This document shows, one piece after another, positions 10,610 through 22,114 of a stretch of DNA of 64,000 nt; positions within the stretch are counted from its first letter, which is position 1; every line of letters begins with the position of its first letter. Below the pieces are notes generated by a model that saw nothing but the letters and a program-made list of their open reading frames with translations, was not told where the DNA came from and did no database searches. Origin of the DNA: Heterobilharzia americana (lineage: Eukaryota; Platyhelminthes; Trematoda; Strigeidida; Schistosomatidae); assembly GCA_944470555.2 (NCBI GenBank), contig OX104129.1:67139747-67203746 (forward strand), read 5' to 3'. The position numbers were made by a program, and so were the translations under genes.

Positions 10610-11125
10610 TATGCATTTCAGGTTTGTAATCATCATGGAGAAACACTGAAAACCTGGGAGCAGTGGAGTTCCATTTTCTCGCTGTAGGGGACTCATCGGC
10701 AACGCACACCAGCAAGATACCGTCAGGGCTCGAACCCGAGACCTTCAGGTCCCGTGGCCAGCACGTTACCACTGAGTCACTAGGTAGGAGTTCAATGATC
10801 CATGTTTTCCTATTTCTGTCAGTTCATCGTATAGCGCGACCTCCAGCCAATGCCACCACTGAGTAACTGTCATCATATCATGAACTGACAGAAGTCAGAG
10901 AATATGGACCATTGGATTTCGGCTCTGTGGCTCAATGATAAGGTACTGACCACGGAACCTAAAGGTACCGAGTTCGATCCGTAAGGGGGGGGGGGGTAGT
11001 AGATGCGCGCTGCTGAGGAGTCACATACTAATGGGACGAAACAACTGTCCAGAACTTCCAGGTTTCCAATTAATTTCCAAGTGGTTATTTGGTGATGAGT
11101 ACCAACCTGAAATCAATAAACAAAT
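10610..11125. repeat. Family B inverted pair
   Basis: 10640-10880 is a minus copy: tRNA-like segment whose reverse complement has GGTAACGTGCTGG (A-box side) and CGGGTTCGAGCCC (B-box), with a damaged hammerhead at 10675-10715. 10900-11125 is a plus copy with tRNA-like segment, a 12-base G run at 10985-10996, an intact-core hammerhead and a decayed terminal block. Confidence 0.65.
11005..11057 (+). ncRNA. Hammerhead ribozyme (family B), core intact
   Basis: All conserved blocks are present in order: CTGAGGAG, a stem II hairpin that closes as GTC/GAC, CGAAAC, then GTC at the cleavage site. Stem I pairs the bases before CTGA with those after GTC only partly. Activity untested. Confidence 0.6.
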
Positions 11126-12005
11126 TTCCAGTTGTCTTCGGTCATCAGAGTAATTTTTCATCATGTTTAACACTAACAAAAACGATGACTTAGTTAAGTT
11201 GTAAACATTTTGTGTTAGTGAATCTCAAAGTGAACATCATCTGAGTTATTCCCTAGTAAATGGATATGAACTTAATAACCATATATATCTCTGTACAGTA
11301 TGCAATGAAGATAACCTATTGTCTCAAGGAAATGAAGTTGGAACCTATAATCCACAAAAGTGTTTTCCATCTAGAGTAAATCTTCCTTTCTGTTTAATAC
11401 ACTTACCAAATGACTTTTAAACACTGATTATGAGCTATATTTCATTGGTTTGAATATTTAGTTTCCAACCGATTGGTAGCCAGTTTGAACTTCACTGTAG
11501 CCATTGAAGTTTTATTAGTTGAGTATGGTTCACTGTCTACTACAAAAATGTACACATGATTGTTCAATGGATTTCATTTTTTTCCTTCTGAAATTTTAAA
11601 ACAGTAACATAATATTATGTTTATTAGAAAAGTAAACAGCTATAATAATAATAATAATAATAATGGTTTCATTTTGAAAGCTATTTCTGGAATACTGTAC
11701 AGGATTTTCAGTACTTCATATAGCATCAATTGGATAGAGACAGTATGTATGTATACATAGCAAAATGAACATAGGTAGAAATTACATGAAGAAAAGGTAA
11801 AATATTCGCTCAATCTACAACTTTCTTCAAAATACACAGACAATTTAGGTAGACAGTCACATTAGCAATTAGATTCATCATCAATTAGTTTTCTTTCAAA
11901 AACAGAAGTTGATTAGTGTGTTAGTTCATTTCTAATACTTTCTTCATCACACAGTAGACGAACAAAATATGTACTTGCTCCTCATCTTTCCAAATGATCG
12001 ACATC
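11126..12005. other. No recognisable feature apart from a short TAA run
   Basis: AT-rich. A (TAA)n/(ATA)n microsatellite is at 11642-11664. No coding domain or named repeat was recognised. Confidence 0.4.
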
Positions 12006-12009
12006 CAGA

Positions 12010-12900
12010 GATCTATGAGTGAAGAGGATGTTAGTCATCTGATAAAATAACTCCTGCTAGATGTTCACATGAGTTAATATGTTTGTCCATAACAGTTTCA
12101 ACTAGAAGGTTTAGAAGTACATCACTAGTTCTACTGACAACTTTCAAAATTCTTCGCAATATAGTATAGTCTTTTTTCAACAACTCTAGAGAAAATAAAG
12201 AGGAACAATAGAAGAGGACAGGCAAGATGTTGGAGTTTATAAAACACAGGAGGATAGCCTGAGTAATACCAGATACTCTCAGCTTCCTCATATAGAATGT
12301 TGGATAAAAAATTCTTTTGGAAATTAGTGAGATATGAGAAGACCAGGAAAGGTGCGAAGAAAAATATACACCGAGATAATTCACACTTGTAACATTCTCC
12401 ACTGTGCAACTATCAACAGAACAAGAATCATGAAAACTAAACAGTTTACATAAATTATGTTCACGTCTAAAACTAAAGTTTATGGTCTGGCATTTTAAGG
12501 AATTTAGCATAAGACCATTCTCAGAGGACTATCGTCCAACAGTAGATAGGGGCAATCTACTGAAGAGGAGATAAGTATAGGAACTGTTAGGTCATCAGCA
12601 TATTTTGATGAAATTGATGCCATCTGAAGATGATAGGTCATTCAGAAAGAATGAGAAAAGACATAGGGAAAGGATATCTCCTTGAGGAACTTCATTCACA
12701 TTAAGCAATGAGGTGGAGTGCTTCCCTCTATGAACAGTATATTGTTTCCTATCAGAGAAATAGGATTGCAGCTTGTCGACTATCCAAGACTCAGTATTTC
12801 TCCAATTAGCATTTTTATCAAGACTATAAGCAATATATATAAGAGAGTGATAGTGTTCAAAGTGTTTCTTTTGCTTTTCTATTCAAATTGATTAGGTTCT
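12010..12900 (-). mobile_element. CR1/Jockey-type non-LTR retrotransposon, RT fragment
   Basis: The minus strand reads NVNEVPQGDILSLCLFSFF (12655-12715; the S-x-V-P-Q-G block), INFIKYADDLTVP after a one-base frame change (12575-12620; the Y-A-D-D active site) and NYLGVYFSSHLSWSSHI (12330-12385; the thumb block). The open frame 12031-12510 covers the C-terminal part. Same family as 1-960. Frame breaks around the YADD box show it is dead. Confidence 0.8.
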
Positions 12901-12991
12901 CTGAAAGTTTTCAGTGAGGATTCAAGCACAGATATTATTAGCTTCTCCATTATTTTTAAGAATGAAAAGGTAACTATAATCGAATGGAATT

Positions 12992-12993
<2 letters not shown>

Positions 12994-13055
<62 letters not shown>
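12994..13055. repeat. (TA)n microsatellite next to a splice acceptor
   Basis: About 31 TA units, ending 35 bases before the predicted 3' splice site of the LIM exon. The open frames with Ile-Tyr runs on both strands here are artefacts of the repeat. Confidence 0.98.
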
Positions 13056-13058
<3 letters not shown>

Positions 13059-13090
13059 TCTGATCATTTTTCTCTTTATTATTATTGTAG

Positions 13091-13716
13091 AAATTTTGGA
13101 CCAAAATGTTCTGCATGTCATAAATTAATACAAAATGGAGAATTAGTACGATTTGCTCGACATTATGTATACCATATAAATTGTTTTCAATGTACTATTT
13201 GTAAAAAACAATTTACTACAGGTGATCAATATTATCTATTACATAATGATCAATTTTTAATCTGTTATGAACATTATTATAATAATGGAAATTCATTAAT
13301 TTCTTTAAATTTATCAGTAATTAAAACTTCTTCAGAAATGGATTTATTAACTATACTTACAAATTCTAATTCTTTTATGAAAGAATCTATGAAAATAGAA
13401 AATAAAACAAAACTATTGAATACATTTACCAATTCTATAAATTCTGAATTAACAAATCAACATAAACATTCTTTAATTGATATAAATATGAATATGAAAA
13501 ATCATTCAGATCAATCTAAAACTTATACTAGTCAATACAATAATTTGAATCTAAGTAATTATCAATTAAACTCTTCTTTATCTGGACCTTCTATGTTTTT
13601 ATCATGTCGAACATTATTGCCAACTTTAACAACACTTTGTAATACACCTGTTGTAGCCTCAGAAACACTGGAATCATTGTCTTCAGTAAAGATTTCTTCC
13701 AATTCTATTACTGATA
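13091..13716 (+). CDS. Lhx1/5: LIM-homeodomain factor (Lhx1/5 class), internal exon with second LIM domain
   Basis: This exon encodes a LIM zinc-binding domain that mediates protein contacts in LIM-homeodomain transcription factors, which act in the nucleus. It starts after a pyrimidine-rich tract and ATTGTAG (AG at 13089-13090) and ends at 13716 before GTAAGTAC. Zinc ligands are visible as C-x2-C-x18-H-x2-C-x2-C-x2-C-x20-C-x2-H (13107-13274), beginning KCSACHKLIQNGELVRFARH; spacing fits the second LIM domain of Lhx1/Lhx5. The remaining 150 or so residues are an Asn/Ser-rich linker with no domain. The exon enters in phase 2 (its first base completes a codon) and leaves after one base of a codon, which matches exon B. 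The ATG at 12984 is inside the TA repeat and is not a real start. The class call comes mainly from the homeodomain in exon B. Confidence 0.9.
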
Positions 13717-14064
13717 GTAAGTACTACTTTTTTTTTTTTTAGTTTATCTCTGATGGTGTTATGGTGGCGTCCTGTACTAGGATGAAATGATTATCTAGTG
13801 TACTCTAAGCTTCTTAATGGATGCATCTAAACTAGTGTTCCTAAGACCTCTAGTCTCGTGAAAACAATAACATAACCATATGCAATCAAGTTGAAGAGAT
13901 TTTATTATGATTCTCAAAGAAAACAAGAATTCTCAGACTGTTATTCACTATTAACATTATGAGAAGAGTCGTATGAAGTTAATGTGTACAAAATCCCTGA
14001 AGTAATCTCTGCTGGCTACGTAGTAGGCTACTTAATAGCTACTGTTAAGTGATGCTTGGAGATT

Positions 14065-14500
14065 AAATCAATACATCGTGGACTGACATCAGTTGGAGGA
14101 ACAAAAGAAACCTAAAAGCACTAGACAGCTGTTTTGTCCTAGTATGGGACTCCTCAGCAGTGCTCACCCGAAGTTCCAATGAGAAGTGGTGACCGGTGGG
14201 GTCAAAGTCTAATGGTCGTGAGGATAGTTACTCAACCATGACATTGGCTGGCGGTTGCACTATGTCGTGAGCTAACTGAAGTTGGAAATATGGACCATTG
14301 GATTCTGACCCAGTGGCTAGCTTAATGATAACGTGCTGGCCATGGAACCTGAAGGTCGGTGGTTCTATCCCTGGCGGGGTGGGGTGGTGGGTGCACACTG
14401 CTGAGGAGTCCCATACTAGTGGAATGAAACAGCTGTCCAGTACTCCCAGGTTTCCTTTGTTCCTCCAACTGATGTCAGTCTACAATGAATAACAACTTGA
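14065..14500. repeat. Family B element with inverted ends
   Basis: Left end (14090-14170) is a minus copy of the terminal and hammerhead region; GACAAAAC shows a dead core. The rest is a plus copy: A-box-like AATGATAACGTGCTGGCC, B-box-like GGTTCTATCCC, hammerhead, and terminal CTCCAACTGATGTCAGTC. The outer ~75 bases of the two ends pair as an inverted repeat. A close relative lies at 44020-44600. Confidence 0.75.
14393..14446 (+). ncRNA. Hammerhead ribozyme (family B), core intact
   Basis: CTGAGGAG, stem II hairpin with loop around CATACTAG, TGAAAC and GTC are all in place; stem I ACACTG pairs imperfectly with CAGTACT. Confidence 0.55.
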
Positions 14501-14659
14501 AATATTTTTAAATCTCCACAACTCCTTCAAAATTCAACTGAATAGTTATTAGTTGCATAATTGTTGACCAAGTTGACCTTCGCCTTTTGTTACTGATTGA
14601 AAGATTTAGTACACTTTATGAACCAGCAAGTCAAATAACAGAACATATGATATCATATT

Positions 14660-15080
14660 TTGTTTTGAGACTTGTAATTTCCCATTGCTATACTTGATAG
14701 AATTGGTCGACCTCTGTCGGTAGATGAGTAGTTATGTCCGTACCTTGATACTGCCCGACTATTCATCATGATGTAGTCTGCTTGGTGGCTGGATTTCGTC
14801 CCATTCCGGACTAGTCAAGTGGATATACTTGTCCCACAGTGAGTAAAGTTATTCCCACTGAGACTCTAACCCAGTATCCATCACTCTAAAGACCAAAGTA
14901 TTATCCACTTGGCTACTGGAGCACGGGGTTCACCATTTATGCAAAGGGTATCAGTTGTTGATCACGGATACCTGTAATTTCTCATTGTTATACAAGGTTG
15001 AATCACTCGACCTCCGTCGGCAAATGAACTCGTATGCCAAAGCGCTGATACTGCCCGAATATTCATTGTGTTATTGTCTC
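14660..15080 (-). repeat. Family A (Sm-alpha-like), more than one monomer
   Basis: Read on the minus strand: tail (about 14950-15070), tRNA-like head and hammerhead remnant (14775-14945), then a second tail (14667-14775). Tail-head-tail order is what a tandem satellite array gives. The hammerhead at about 14790-14825 lacks a good core. Confidence 0.6.
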
Positions 15081-15184
15081 TTTGCTGTAATATGCTATAA
15101 ACACGTACAACAGTCTTCATATCAATTTAAAATCTTAGATCTGTGAAATTGAAGCTGATTAATACCAAGAAAATTTTCTTTTAG

Positions 15185-15385
15185 ATAGTGTTCATCAGAA
15201 GATGGGATTATTTGAAGAACCATTGAAAACTTGGGAGAACTAGTTTAGGACTTTCTAGCAGTATGCATCTATGCATCTGTGAGGGATCGGACCTAGGACT
15301 ATCGGGTTGTGTAGCAATCACCTTGTTATCCAGGCATTGGATCAGAATTTACTGCTGTAAATTCTACTACTTCTGTTCATCAGCC
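15185..15385 (-). repeat. Family B repeat, degenerate
   Basis: GAAGAACCATTGAAAACTTG, a decayed hammerhead and GGGATCGGACCTAGGAC (reverse B-box) follow in family B order. No intact core. Confidence 0.5.
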
Positions 15386-15459
15386 ATACAAGATGACCTC
15401 ACCTTACTATCAATGTTAAAGTACTTCAGTATATTGAGAATTATCAGTTTGACAGACTT

Positions 15460-15720
15460 ACATTAATGATACTAGGTGATGGTTGAAGGTGAAATAAAAA
15501 TCTAAGCAGTAACAGGATTCGAACCGATAACCTCTGTGTTACCAGCTAGGTAAGCTACCACACTGGACTTCGGTCATCGTGTTGACACTGACTTCCCAAA
15601 TTAAGTTCTGGTCAGTTGTTGCTGATCCTCATAGCTGAGTAGGTGAAACAACGGATCGGTAACCCCGAGACCATTGATTCGAATCCTACCGCTGCCCAGA
15701 TTTCAGCCACAATTAATCTT
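15460..15720. repeat. Family D tRNA-like repeats, inverted pair
   Basis: 15460-15560 is a minus copy with GGATTCGAACCGATAACC (reverse B-box). 15600-15720 is a plus copy with A-box-like TAGCTGAGTAGG and B-box-like GATTCGAATCC. No hammerhead in either. Confidence 0.55.
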
Positions 15721-16110
15721 ATATTAATGATGGATAGTGGCTAGCAGTGGAATCCAGGAAGTGCGTCTGGTCCTATTTGAGACCCGTTAGCTGGGTGTAC
15801 CTGCATCCTAGTGGGTGATGTTGTTGCCGTTGCGACTCGAGCTCAGGACCGACTGATTCAAAAGCCAGAGCGTTATCCACTAGTTCACTGGGCCACGAGA
15901 TCCTACTATTTTTTAGAGCTTACTAGTTATTATTACTTGCTGATATACTTGTAGTCCTCCGTTGTTCTACTGGATGGAATTAATCGACGTCTGTTGGCAT
16001 ATTGGCTGCTGTATAGATGGAAGCATGTCTAGCTGAAGAGTCCTAAACAGAAGAAAACCTGCATCTTGGATTCTATTGCTAGCCGTTACCAAATCAGTTA
16101 TAACAATGAA
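15721..16110. repeat. Family A cluster, degenerate
   Basis: 15740-15905 is a minus copy with degenerate hammerhead (TCCTATTTGAGACCCGTTAG) and tRNA-like head. 15940-16000 is a minus tail. 16015-16110 is a plus hammerhead remnant (AGCTGAAGAGTCC, then TTGGATTCTATTGCTAGCC). Confidence 0.55.
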
Positions 16111-16475
16111 TATTAAGGCAATCTGGAAGCATCTGTATAGCAACCCATATACTAACGTAGATGTAGACAGTTAGTCGGCAAGACGATCTGTTCAGTCTGG
16201 ACTTCCTGACTGCTGGAACTCACTGACAAGGTGCATCTGCTACCTTAAGGAAACTGGTATTCTCTCAGTGACTCTGTCAGCATTGGAGGCAGAGACTTTA
16301 CTAACCAGCTATTTATGCCTCAAGTGATCCTTCGTAAAACTGAATGATGAAGAATCGGTTACTAGTGAGTAACCGGTATAACTGTTAACTTGTATCAGCT
16401 GGTCAAAGTCTGTCGACGAACTGTGCGATGCGGTCATGGAGAATCATCAGACTTTTCACAGTATGAGAGCAATGA
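16111..16475. other. Unassigned stretch
   Basis: No repeat family or coding domain recognised. Confidence 0.3.
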
Positions 16476-16479
16476 TGAA

Positions 16480-16990
16480 TATTTGTTAACAATGGAATCT
16501 AGGATACACGTTTCGCCCTATTTGGGATTCGTCAATTTGATACATCTATAACTGAATGATGTTGTCCTTAACGAGAGTTGAACCCAGAAGGAAAGGCTCC
16601 AAAAGCAAAAGCATTATCCATTAGACCACTATGACACGATAACTAACAAAGGTCGAGGAATTCGGCTATATATATCAACGGGGAATTAGAAATTTTAAAA
16701 GGACAACTGATACCCGTTGCATAAGAGGTGTCTATCGTATCCCAGTGGCTTAATGGATGACACTTTGGCATTTGAAACAATAGGTACTGGGTTCAATTCT
16801 CACTAGAGTACAGGTGCATCCAGCTGATGCATCTCAAATATGATGAAACATGTGGCCTAGATTACATTGTTAATCAATAAGATCAACGTATCGGTTAGTA
16901 TTAAGACCTACTCATATGAAGCCATCTATAAAAACAACAGAGGTCGAGCAATTCAACCCTGTATAGCAACCACAGACTACTTGTATCAAA
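16480..16990. repeat. Family A pair in opposite orientations
   Basis: 16490-16655 is a minus hammerhead plus tRNA-like head. 16660-16880 is a tail followed by a plus head (AGTGGCTTAATGGATGAC as A-box region; GGGTTCAATTCTC as B-box) and hammerhead CTGATGCATC. Both cores are mutated (TTGACGAA and CTGATGCA). Confidence 0.6.
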
Positions 16991-17137
16991 ATAACATTTT
17001 AAGGTGTTAGCTTTCCATCCAATGTTTAATAGGATGTAATAAAATTTATTTCATATCTGTCACATAGTGACAACACCAATGATCAAAGTAATGCATATCT
17101 TATAACTTGACATGATTACATCATTTCTCTTGAGACA

Positions 17138-17275
17138 GTTAGTTAGTTAGTTACTCACCTTTGTTTATATTATAAAGAAAATGTTTATGAATAATTTTAT
17201 TATGCGCAACAGAAGTAACATTCATTGTACCTAAAGGTAGGTAGGTAGATAGATAGATAGATGGGTGGGTGGGTG
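17138..17275. repeat. Tetranucleotide microsatellites
   Basis: A GTTA run at about 17138-17153 and a GGTA/GATA/GGTG run at about 17236-17275. Confidence 0.85.
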
Positions 17276-17639
17276 GATATACGTCATTAAAGAAGACTGT
17301 GAACCTAAGACTTGTCCATCACTGCTATACACATAGGTAATATTAAGAAAGATGAACAAATTTACATTCATTTCACATCTAATCTACACAACACATTGAC
17401 TATTCTTAAACAAAGACAGTTTTCAAGTTGACACACTCATCATCAATGGTGACTTGAAAAAATGTTGAAAAACATTTTTAAATTTTAAAATAACTTTTGG
17501 ACAAAAGAAAAAGAGGATGTAAAAATGAAACAAGAAAAAAAAGAGAATGTTTTCACAAAGATTTTGTAATGTAAATTAGGTATTAAAAATAGAGTATAGG
17601 ATAAAGAAAATAAGATAACTTTAAAAAAGCATTAGAATT

Positions 17640-17800
17640 TATATCTTAGAGTATGGTGTGAAAATTGGAGGATAGCACTGGATAGCTGTTTCGTCCTAGT
17701 ATGATACTCATCAGCCGCACGCAGCCATGTCCCCGCCTACCAAAGATCGAACTCACCACTTTCTGATTTCACACTGAGCTCAATGATCCATAGACTACTA
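17640..17800 (-). repeat. Family B repeat (minus)
   Basis: Terminal part, hammerhead and decayed tRNA-like region (AAAGATCGAACTCACC as reverse B-box). Confidence 0.6.
17675..17722 (-). ncRNA. Hammerhead ribozyme (family B), core intact
   Basis: Reverse complement has CTGATGAG, hairpin ATCATACTAGGA, CGAAAC and an AUC cleavage triplet, which the N-U-H rule allows. Confidence 0.5.
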
Positions 17801-17944
17801 TTCTTATCAGTTAATATTCACTTCACTTCCAACCTGATTGAGACCACACAGGTCATAGTTTCTCATTGAAACTACTTCTCTATCTGGAAGCATGTCATTA
17901 ATAAGAACTTGGTAGTAACTAATTATAAGAATTATGGGGTCTTT

Positions 17945-18065
17945 TATTTATTTCAAGGTGGTATCCATCATGGATTGATAGCAGATGGAGGATTATTAAA
18001 TAGCTAGAACCATTAAGCAACTATTTCTTTATAGTGTGCGACTCCTCGATGTTGAATGAATAGAC
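17945..18065 (-). repeat. Family B terminal fragment
   Basis: AAGGTGGTATCCATCATGG is the terminal inverted repeat, followed by a decayed hammerhead. Confidence 0.5.
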
Positions 18066-18479
18066 AACTTTTAGAAGACTAACGCTTCGAAGCATAAACA
18101 GTACGATATATCCTTTGATATGATGAGTTCTGAAAGCTTTAGATAACTATATTCAAGTTATTGGCCAATAGGCGTTGAAAGCCTAATTTCACTACAATAC
18201 ACTCTTGTTAAGTTTTCTTCATTACTGAATGATGAATATTTCTAAAAAAGATGACATCGGAACGACTATTTACTCCCTGTAAGCTTTGAACTCTCTTTTC
18301 AGTTAGTATTAACCTATAGTATAAGTCACCTGTAAGACTAACAATAACATATAATCGATTAGATTGAGGTTACCATTTTGTATTTAGGTATAATGAATAG
18401 AAAGTTCTCGAAAACTATAGATGGACTACTGGATAGGCATTCTGAAGGCTGTTGGGTAACAGCCTATCACCGCTAAGAA

Positions 18480-20060
18480 TTTTTATTGCTATAAGTGTAA
18501 AACTTGGGCACTGTAGTAGAGTTTAATTCCATATTAGATTTGTTTATTTGATGTATAACACACAGTGATACAGTATCATTTACTAGATGACGTTTTGAGC
18601 ACAAATTTTTATATCAGCGGAAGCATACTACTTTCGATATCCTATCACCTGACATTGTTTGTTTTCTGTGGTAGTAAAATTTCCTATATCTCTGGTATAT
18701 GTGTTGTATCATTTCTATTACAAGTGTTTGGTGGGAGCTGATTCGACGAACAGAGATTCAGTAATCAATCTATCTCTCCACCTAATTGTATTCTACTCAA
18801 TTACAGTGCTTTTATCCCACCCACCCCTATTGTGTGATTGTATTTTAATGCTTACATTGTAATAGCCCAGTTTCTTCTGGATTGTTGATTTTACTGGGGT
18901 CTGTCATTCTATATTTAGCTAGATATCTATGTTTCGCTATTCTAACTGACCCCAACAGACTATGTACTTGACCTCACTAACGGTCATTACATAGAATTTG
19001 ATAGATGAGATTATTGTGCTGAACTGATTCTATCGGATCCTTAGGCCAACTGACAAAGCTTATCTCTGAGTGAGTTTGTAGGTTTAAATGCCGCCCTAAT
19101 TCCAGCTTTGTTGAGGATCCTGCGTAAAGTTTCTGATACAGTTTCTTTATAGGGTAACACAATAGAGGCTGGAAACACCTTTCTCTTTGTGTTGTCGTTA
19201 TTGTTTCGTTTGTTGTGTGTTTGTATGAATTTCTTAATAAACTGTGGAGGATAATTACTAACTATTAGTGCTTCTTTTATGTGTTTCAATTCCTTGTTTA
19301 GGTCCTTGAACTGACTACTCAATTTTCTAGCTCTATTATTTAGACATTTGACTAAACCTGCCTTCACTGACTGATATTGGATTAGATGCCTTGAAGTCTA
19401 GATACTTTTTGGAATGTGTAGGTTTTCTGTAGATGATAGTATGTAAACCACCGTATGTCCTTCTTTTTATCCTGAAATCCAACATAGATAATTCTCCTTG
19501 CTCATTTTCTACCTCATGAGGAAGTTGTCATCCACATATAACCACCATATTTAGGTGAGGGACTGAACTTTTACAAAGTCATGTGTTTCTAGCTATCCAT
19601 AAATATATCTGCTACAATTGGAGATATTAGAGATCCCATTGCTACTCCTTCTGTTTATTTATATATTTTGTTCTGAAATTTGAAGACTATGGAGGTTAGG
19701 CACAATTGTACGCCTAATCCAATTTCATCGACTGGTATCTTAATTCTGTAAGTAAGTTCTGAGTCAGTATTCAGTTGATTTCTGACTACCTCTACTCAAT
19801 AACCATTTTTTCATCTTCTTCTATGTGTAGGTCACTAAGCCTTAGTTTTAACTCGTAAGAGTTTACTAGTCTGGAATTTGAACGGTTCTTAATAGGATAC
19901 AGTATTGATGCTAAATACTTTGCTAGTTCATATGTTAGGGTATTTCTTAAGTCAAGTATGGGTCTAATGAACCTTTTTTCATTACCTCCGGTTAGGGTTA
20001 TTACATTCTCAGTTATTTCTATTGTTGAAAAGTTTCTTCACGCTAAACTGTAGTTATTAG
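18480..20060 (-). mobile_element. Penelope-like element, RT palm to 3' end
   Basis: Minus strand, 5' to 3': VQLCLTSIVFKFQNKIYK and EGVAMGSLISPIVADIF (about 19590-19700; the RT block around G-x-A-M-G-S), a linker 19367-19041 containing KCLNNRARKLSSQFKDLNKE, LPYKETVSETLRRILNKAG and FKPTNSLRDKLCQLA (the PLE region between RT and endonuclease), then a decayed endonuclease and a 3' region ending near 18480. The 3' region (ATTTACTAGATGACGTTTTG) also occurs at 59112-60610. Stops and frame breaks throughout. Confidence 0.8.
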
Positions 20061-21400
20061 TTATTTATCATAATTCAGTATTTTCATAAAACCTTCGAAG
20101 AATTATCCGTGAAAGTTAAGGTTATCATTTATTGGATGACGTTTAGTGTACAAGTAATTTCTCATAATCATATCACGGTGAATCAAAAACTTTTAAACTT
20201 AACTTTCAAATAGTGTGCAACAAAATTTTCCAGATAATTTAGAAAGATTCCAAATCCCTGAAACTTTTCATAAGCATTTTCCTTCAAAGTTTCAAGAAAA
20301 TGATATATGATCATACATGTAAATATCAGACTGTTTGAAAAGGTTAATTCAATAGGATATTTCATTCTAGAAGGTCTACAATAGCCAACGCTACTATAAA
20401 TCGATATAAAGCGTTGTATTTTGTACATAGTTTGACGCTAAAATGAACATACTCTTGACTTACTATCTTGTATATTTTTGGAGAAGTTAAGCTATCATCA
20501 CGGGTGGAATCTGAAGCTTGTTCGTCAAGTGTTCTCAGGAACATAGTCAAGTTATATGAGACTTATATACTACAATTGCTTTCTATTCTTCAGTTTTAAT
20601 GGTAGTCGAATTCTCTATACATCCAACATTAACATAAACTCATTCCTATTGAATATGTTTGGCACGGATTCGATGAGAAGAGATTCAGTGAATATATTCA
20701 TTTAAGGAATTATACTCTGTCATTGGGTTCTATATTAAATCAACTACTCCTATTGAGGGAGTTACGTCAGCCTCTGCTCTATGAATTGAATTTCCCGTGA
20801 TCGTCAACACTTCTGAGTGTGGTTAAGGAAAGATGTGTTAAATGCAATTAACAGCTGTATATATAAACACACTTAGTTCAAATGAACCATAAGATGGATA
20901 TAAGCAAGCCATTTCCTATTCTTTACCGGGTTCCCACCAACTTGCTAAAATGTAACCTACGCTGAATCCTTCAGACTGTAGAAGTAGTAGTAATCAGGAG
21001 TAAACAGTCCAAGTTATATGTTCGAAAAAACAAGTCTTACTTACCACTAGCACCTATCTCTACCTCACTGTGGATTTACAAATTCCTTAGCATATTACCC
21101 TAGGTAATCTAATTTTCTAATTCCATATAGGAGATATCCCTTCATTTCTATAGTCACAAATAACTTTCAAAAATTCTCTTAACCTAGGCTTTTATTCATG
21201 CATTCATGGTTCAAAAACAATCATAATCGATTTACAATTAGACAGTGGGATGAACTATTCAATTTTTGACCTGTTATATATATGATAATGTAGATTTTGA
21301 TTATTCCCCTGAAGAAGCTCAAATCAAACTTCCGTGCGAAAAAGTCCTAATTTCTTATTTCAAACACGCTGAGATTTGAATTTAGGGGTTTGTGAGAATT
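20061..21400. other. No strong feature
   Basis: AT-rich. About 20640-20730 resembles part of the PLE 3' region (GATTCGATGAGAAGAGATTC against GATTCGACGAACAGAGATTC at 18740), so a small fragment may be present. No coding domain. Confidence 0.35.
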
Positions 21401-21416
21401 TAGAGATTATTTTTTA

Positions 21417-22114
21417 GTTGGTATTTATCGTGGACTGACATTAATTGGAAAAATATTCGAAGCCTAAAAGTACTGAACAGCTGTTTCATCCCACTAGTAT
21501 GGAACTACTCAACAGTATACACCCACGACCCCTCCCTTCAGGGATCGAATTCCCGGCCTTCAGGTTCCATGGCCAGCACGTTACCATTGAGATAGCCACT
21601 GTGTCCATATTTCCTACTTCTCTCAGTTCACGACATAGCGCAACCGCCACCTAATATCATCGTTGAACATTTGTCCTCATGGCTACCAGGTTTGCTCCAC
21701 TGGTCACGATTTCTCATCGGAACTTCGAGAATCACCTCTGGAAGCTAGTCACCAATGAGCACTAGTTTAGTTGAATTCAACTGGAACTTCCAGAGGTGAT
21801 TCTCGAAGTTCCGATGAGAAATCGTGACCAGTGGAGCAAACCTGGTAGCCATGAGGACAAATGTTCAACGATGATATTAGGTGGCGGTTGCGCTATGTCG
21901 TGAACTGAGAGAAGTAGGAAATATGGACACAGTGGCTATCTCAATGGTAACGTGCTGGCCATGGAACCTGAAGGCCGGGAATTCGATCCCTGAAGGGAGG
22001 GGTCGTGGGTGTATACTGTTGAGTAGTTCCATACTAGTGGGATGAAACAGCTGTTCAGTACTTTTAGGCTTCGAATATTTTTCCAATTAATGTCAGTCCA
22101 CGATAAATACCAAC
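21417..22114. repeat. Perfect palindrome: two family B copies head to head
   Basis: Arms 21417-21744 and 21787-22114 (328 bases each) are exact reverse complements wherever I compared them, across the whole arm; the spacer is 42 bases (21745-21786). Each arm is one family B unit: internal region at the centre, tRNA-like segment (TCAATGGTAACGTGCTGG; GGGAATTCGATCCC as B-box), hammerhead remnant, and terminal repeat at the outside. The hammerhead reads TTGAGTAG in both arms, so it is dead. Identical 69-codon frames appear on both strands as a by-product. Confidence 0.95.

Noticed and set aside
10274..10702. 142-codon minus-strand frame as a possible gene
   Set aside because: Its start lies in the family B tRNA-like/hammerhead region and no motif or splice context supports it.
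12984..13090. ATG at 12984 as start of the LIM protein
   Set aside because: The first 35 codons are the TA repeat and the intron end; an acceptor at 13090 fits LIM-homeodomain structure better.
21445..22086. Identical 69-codon proteins on both strands as a real gene pair
   Set aside because: They arise from the perfect palindrome of a non-coding repeat.
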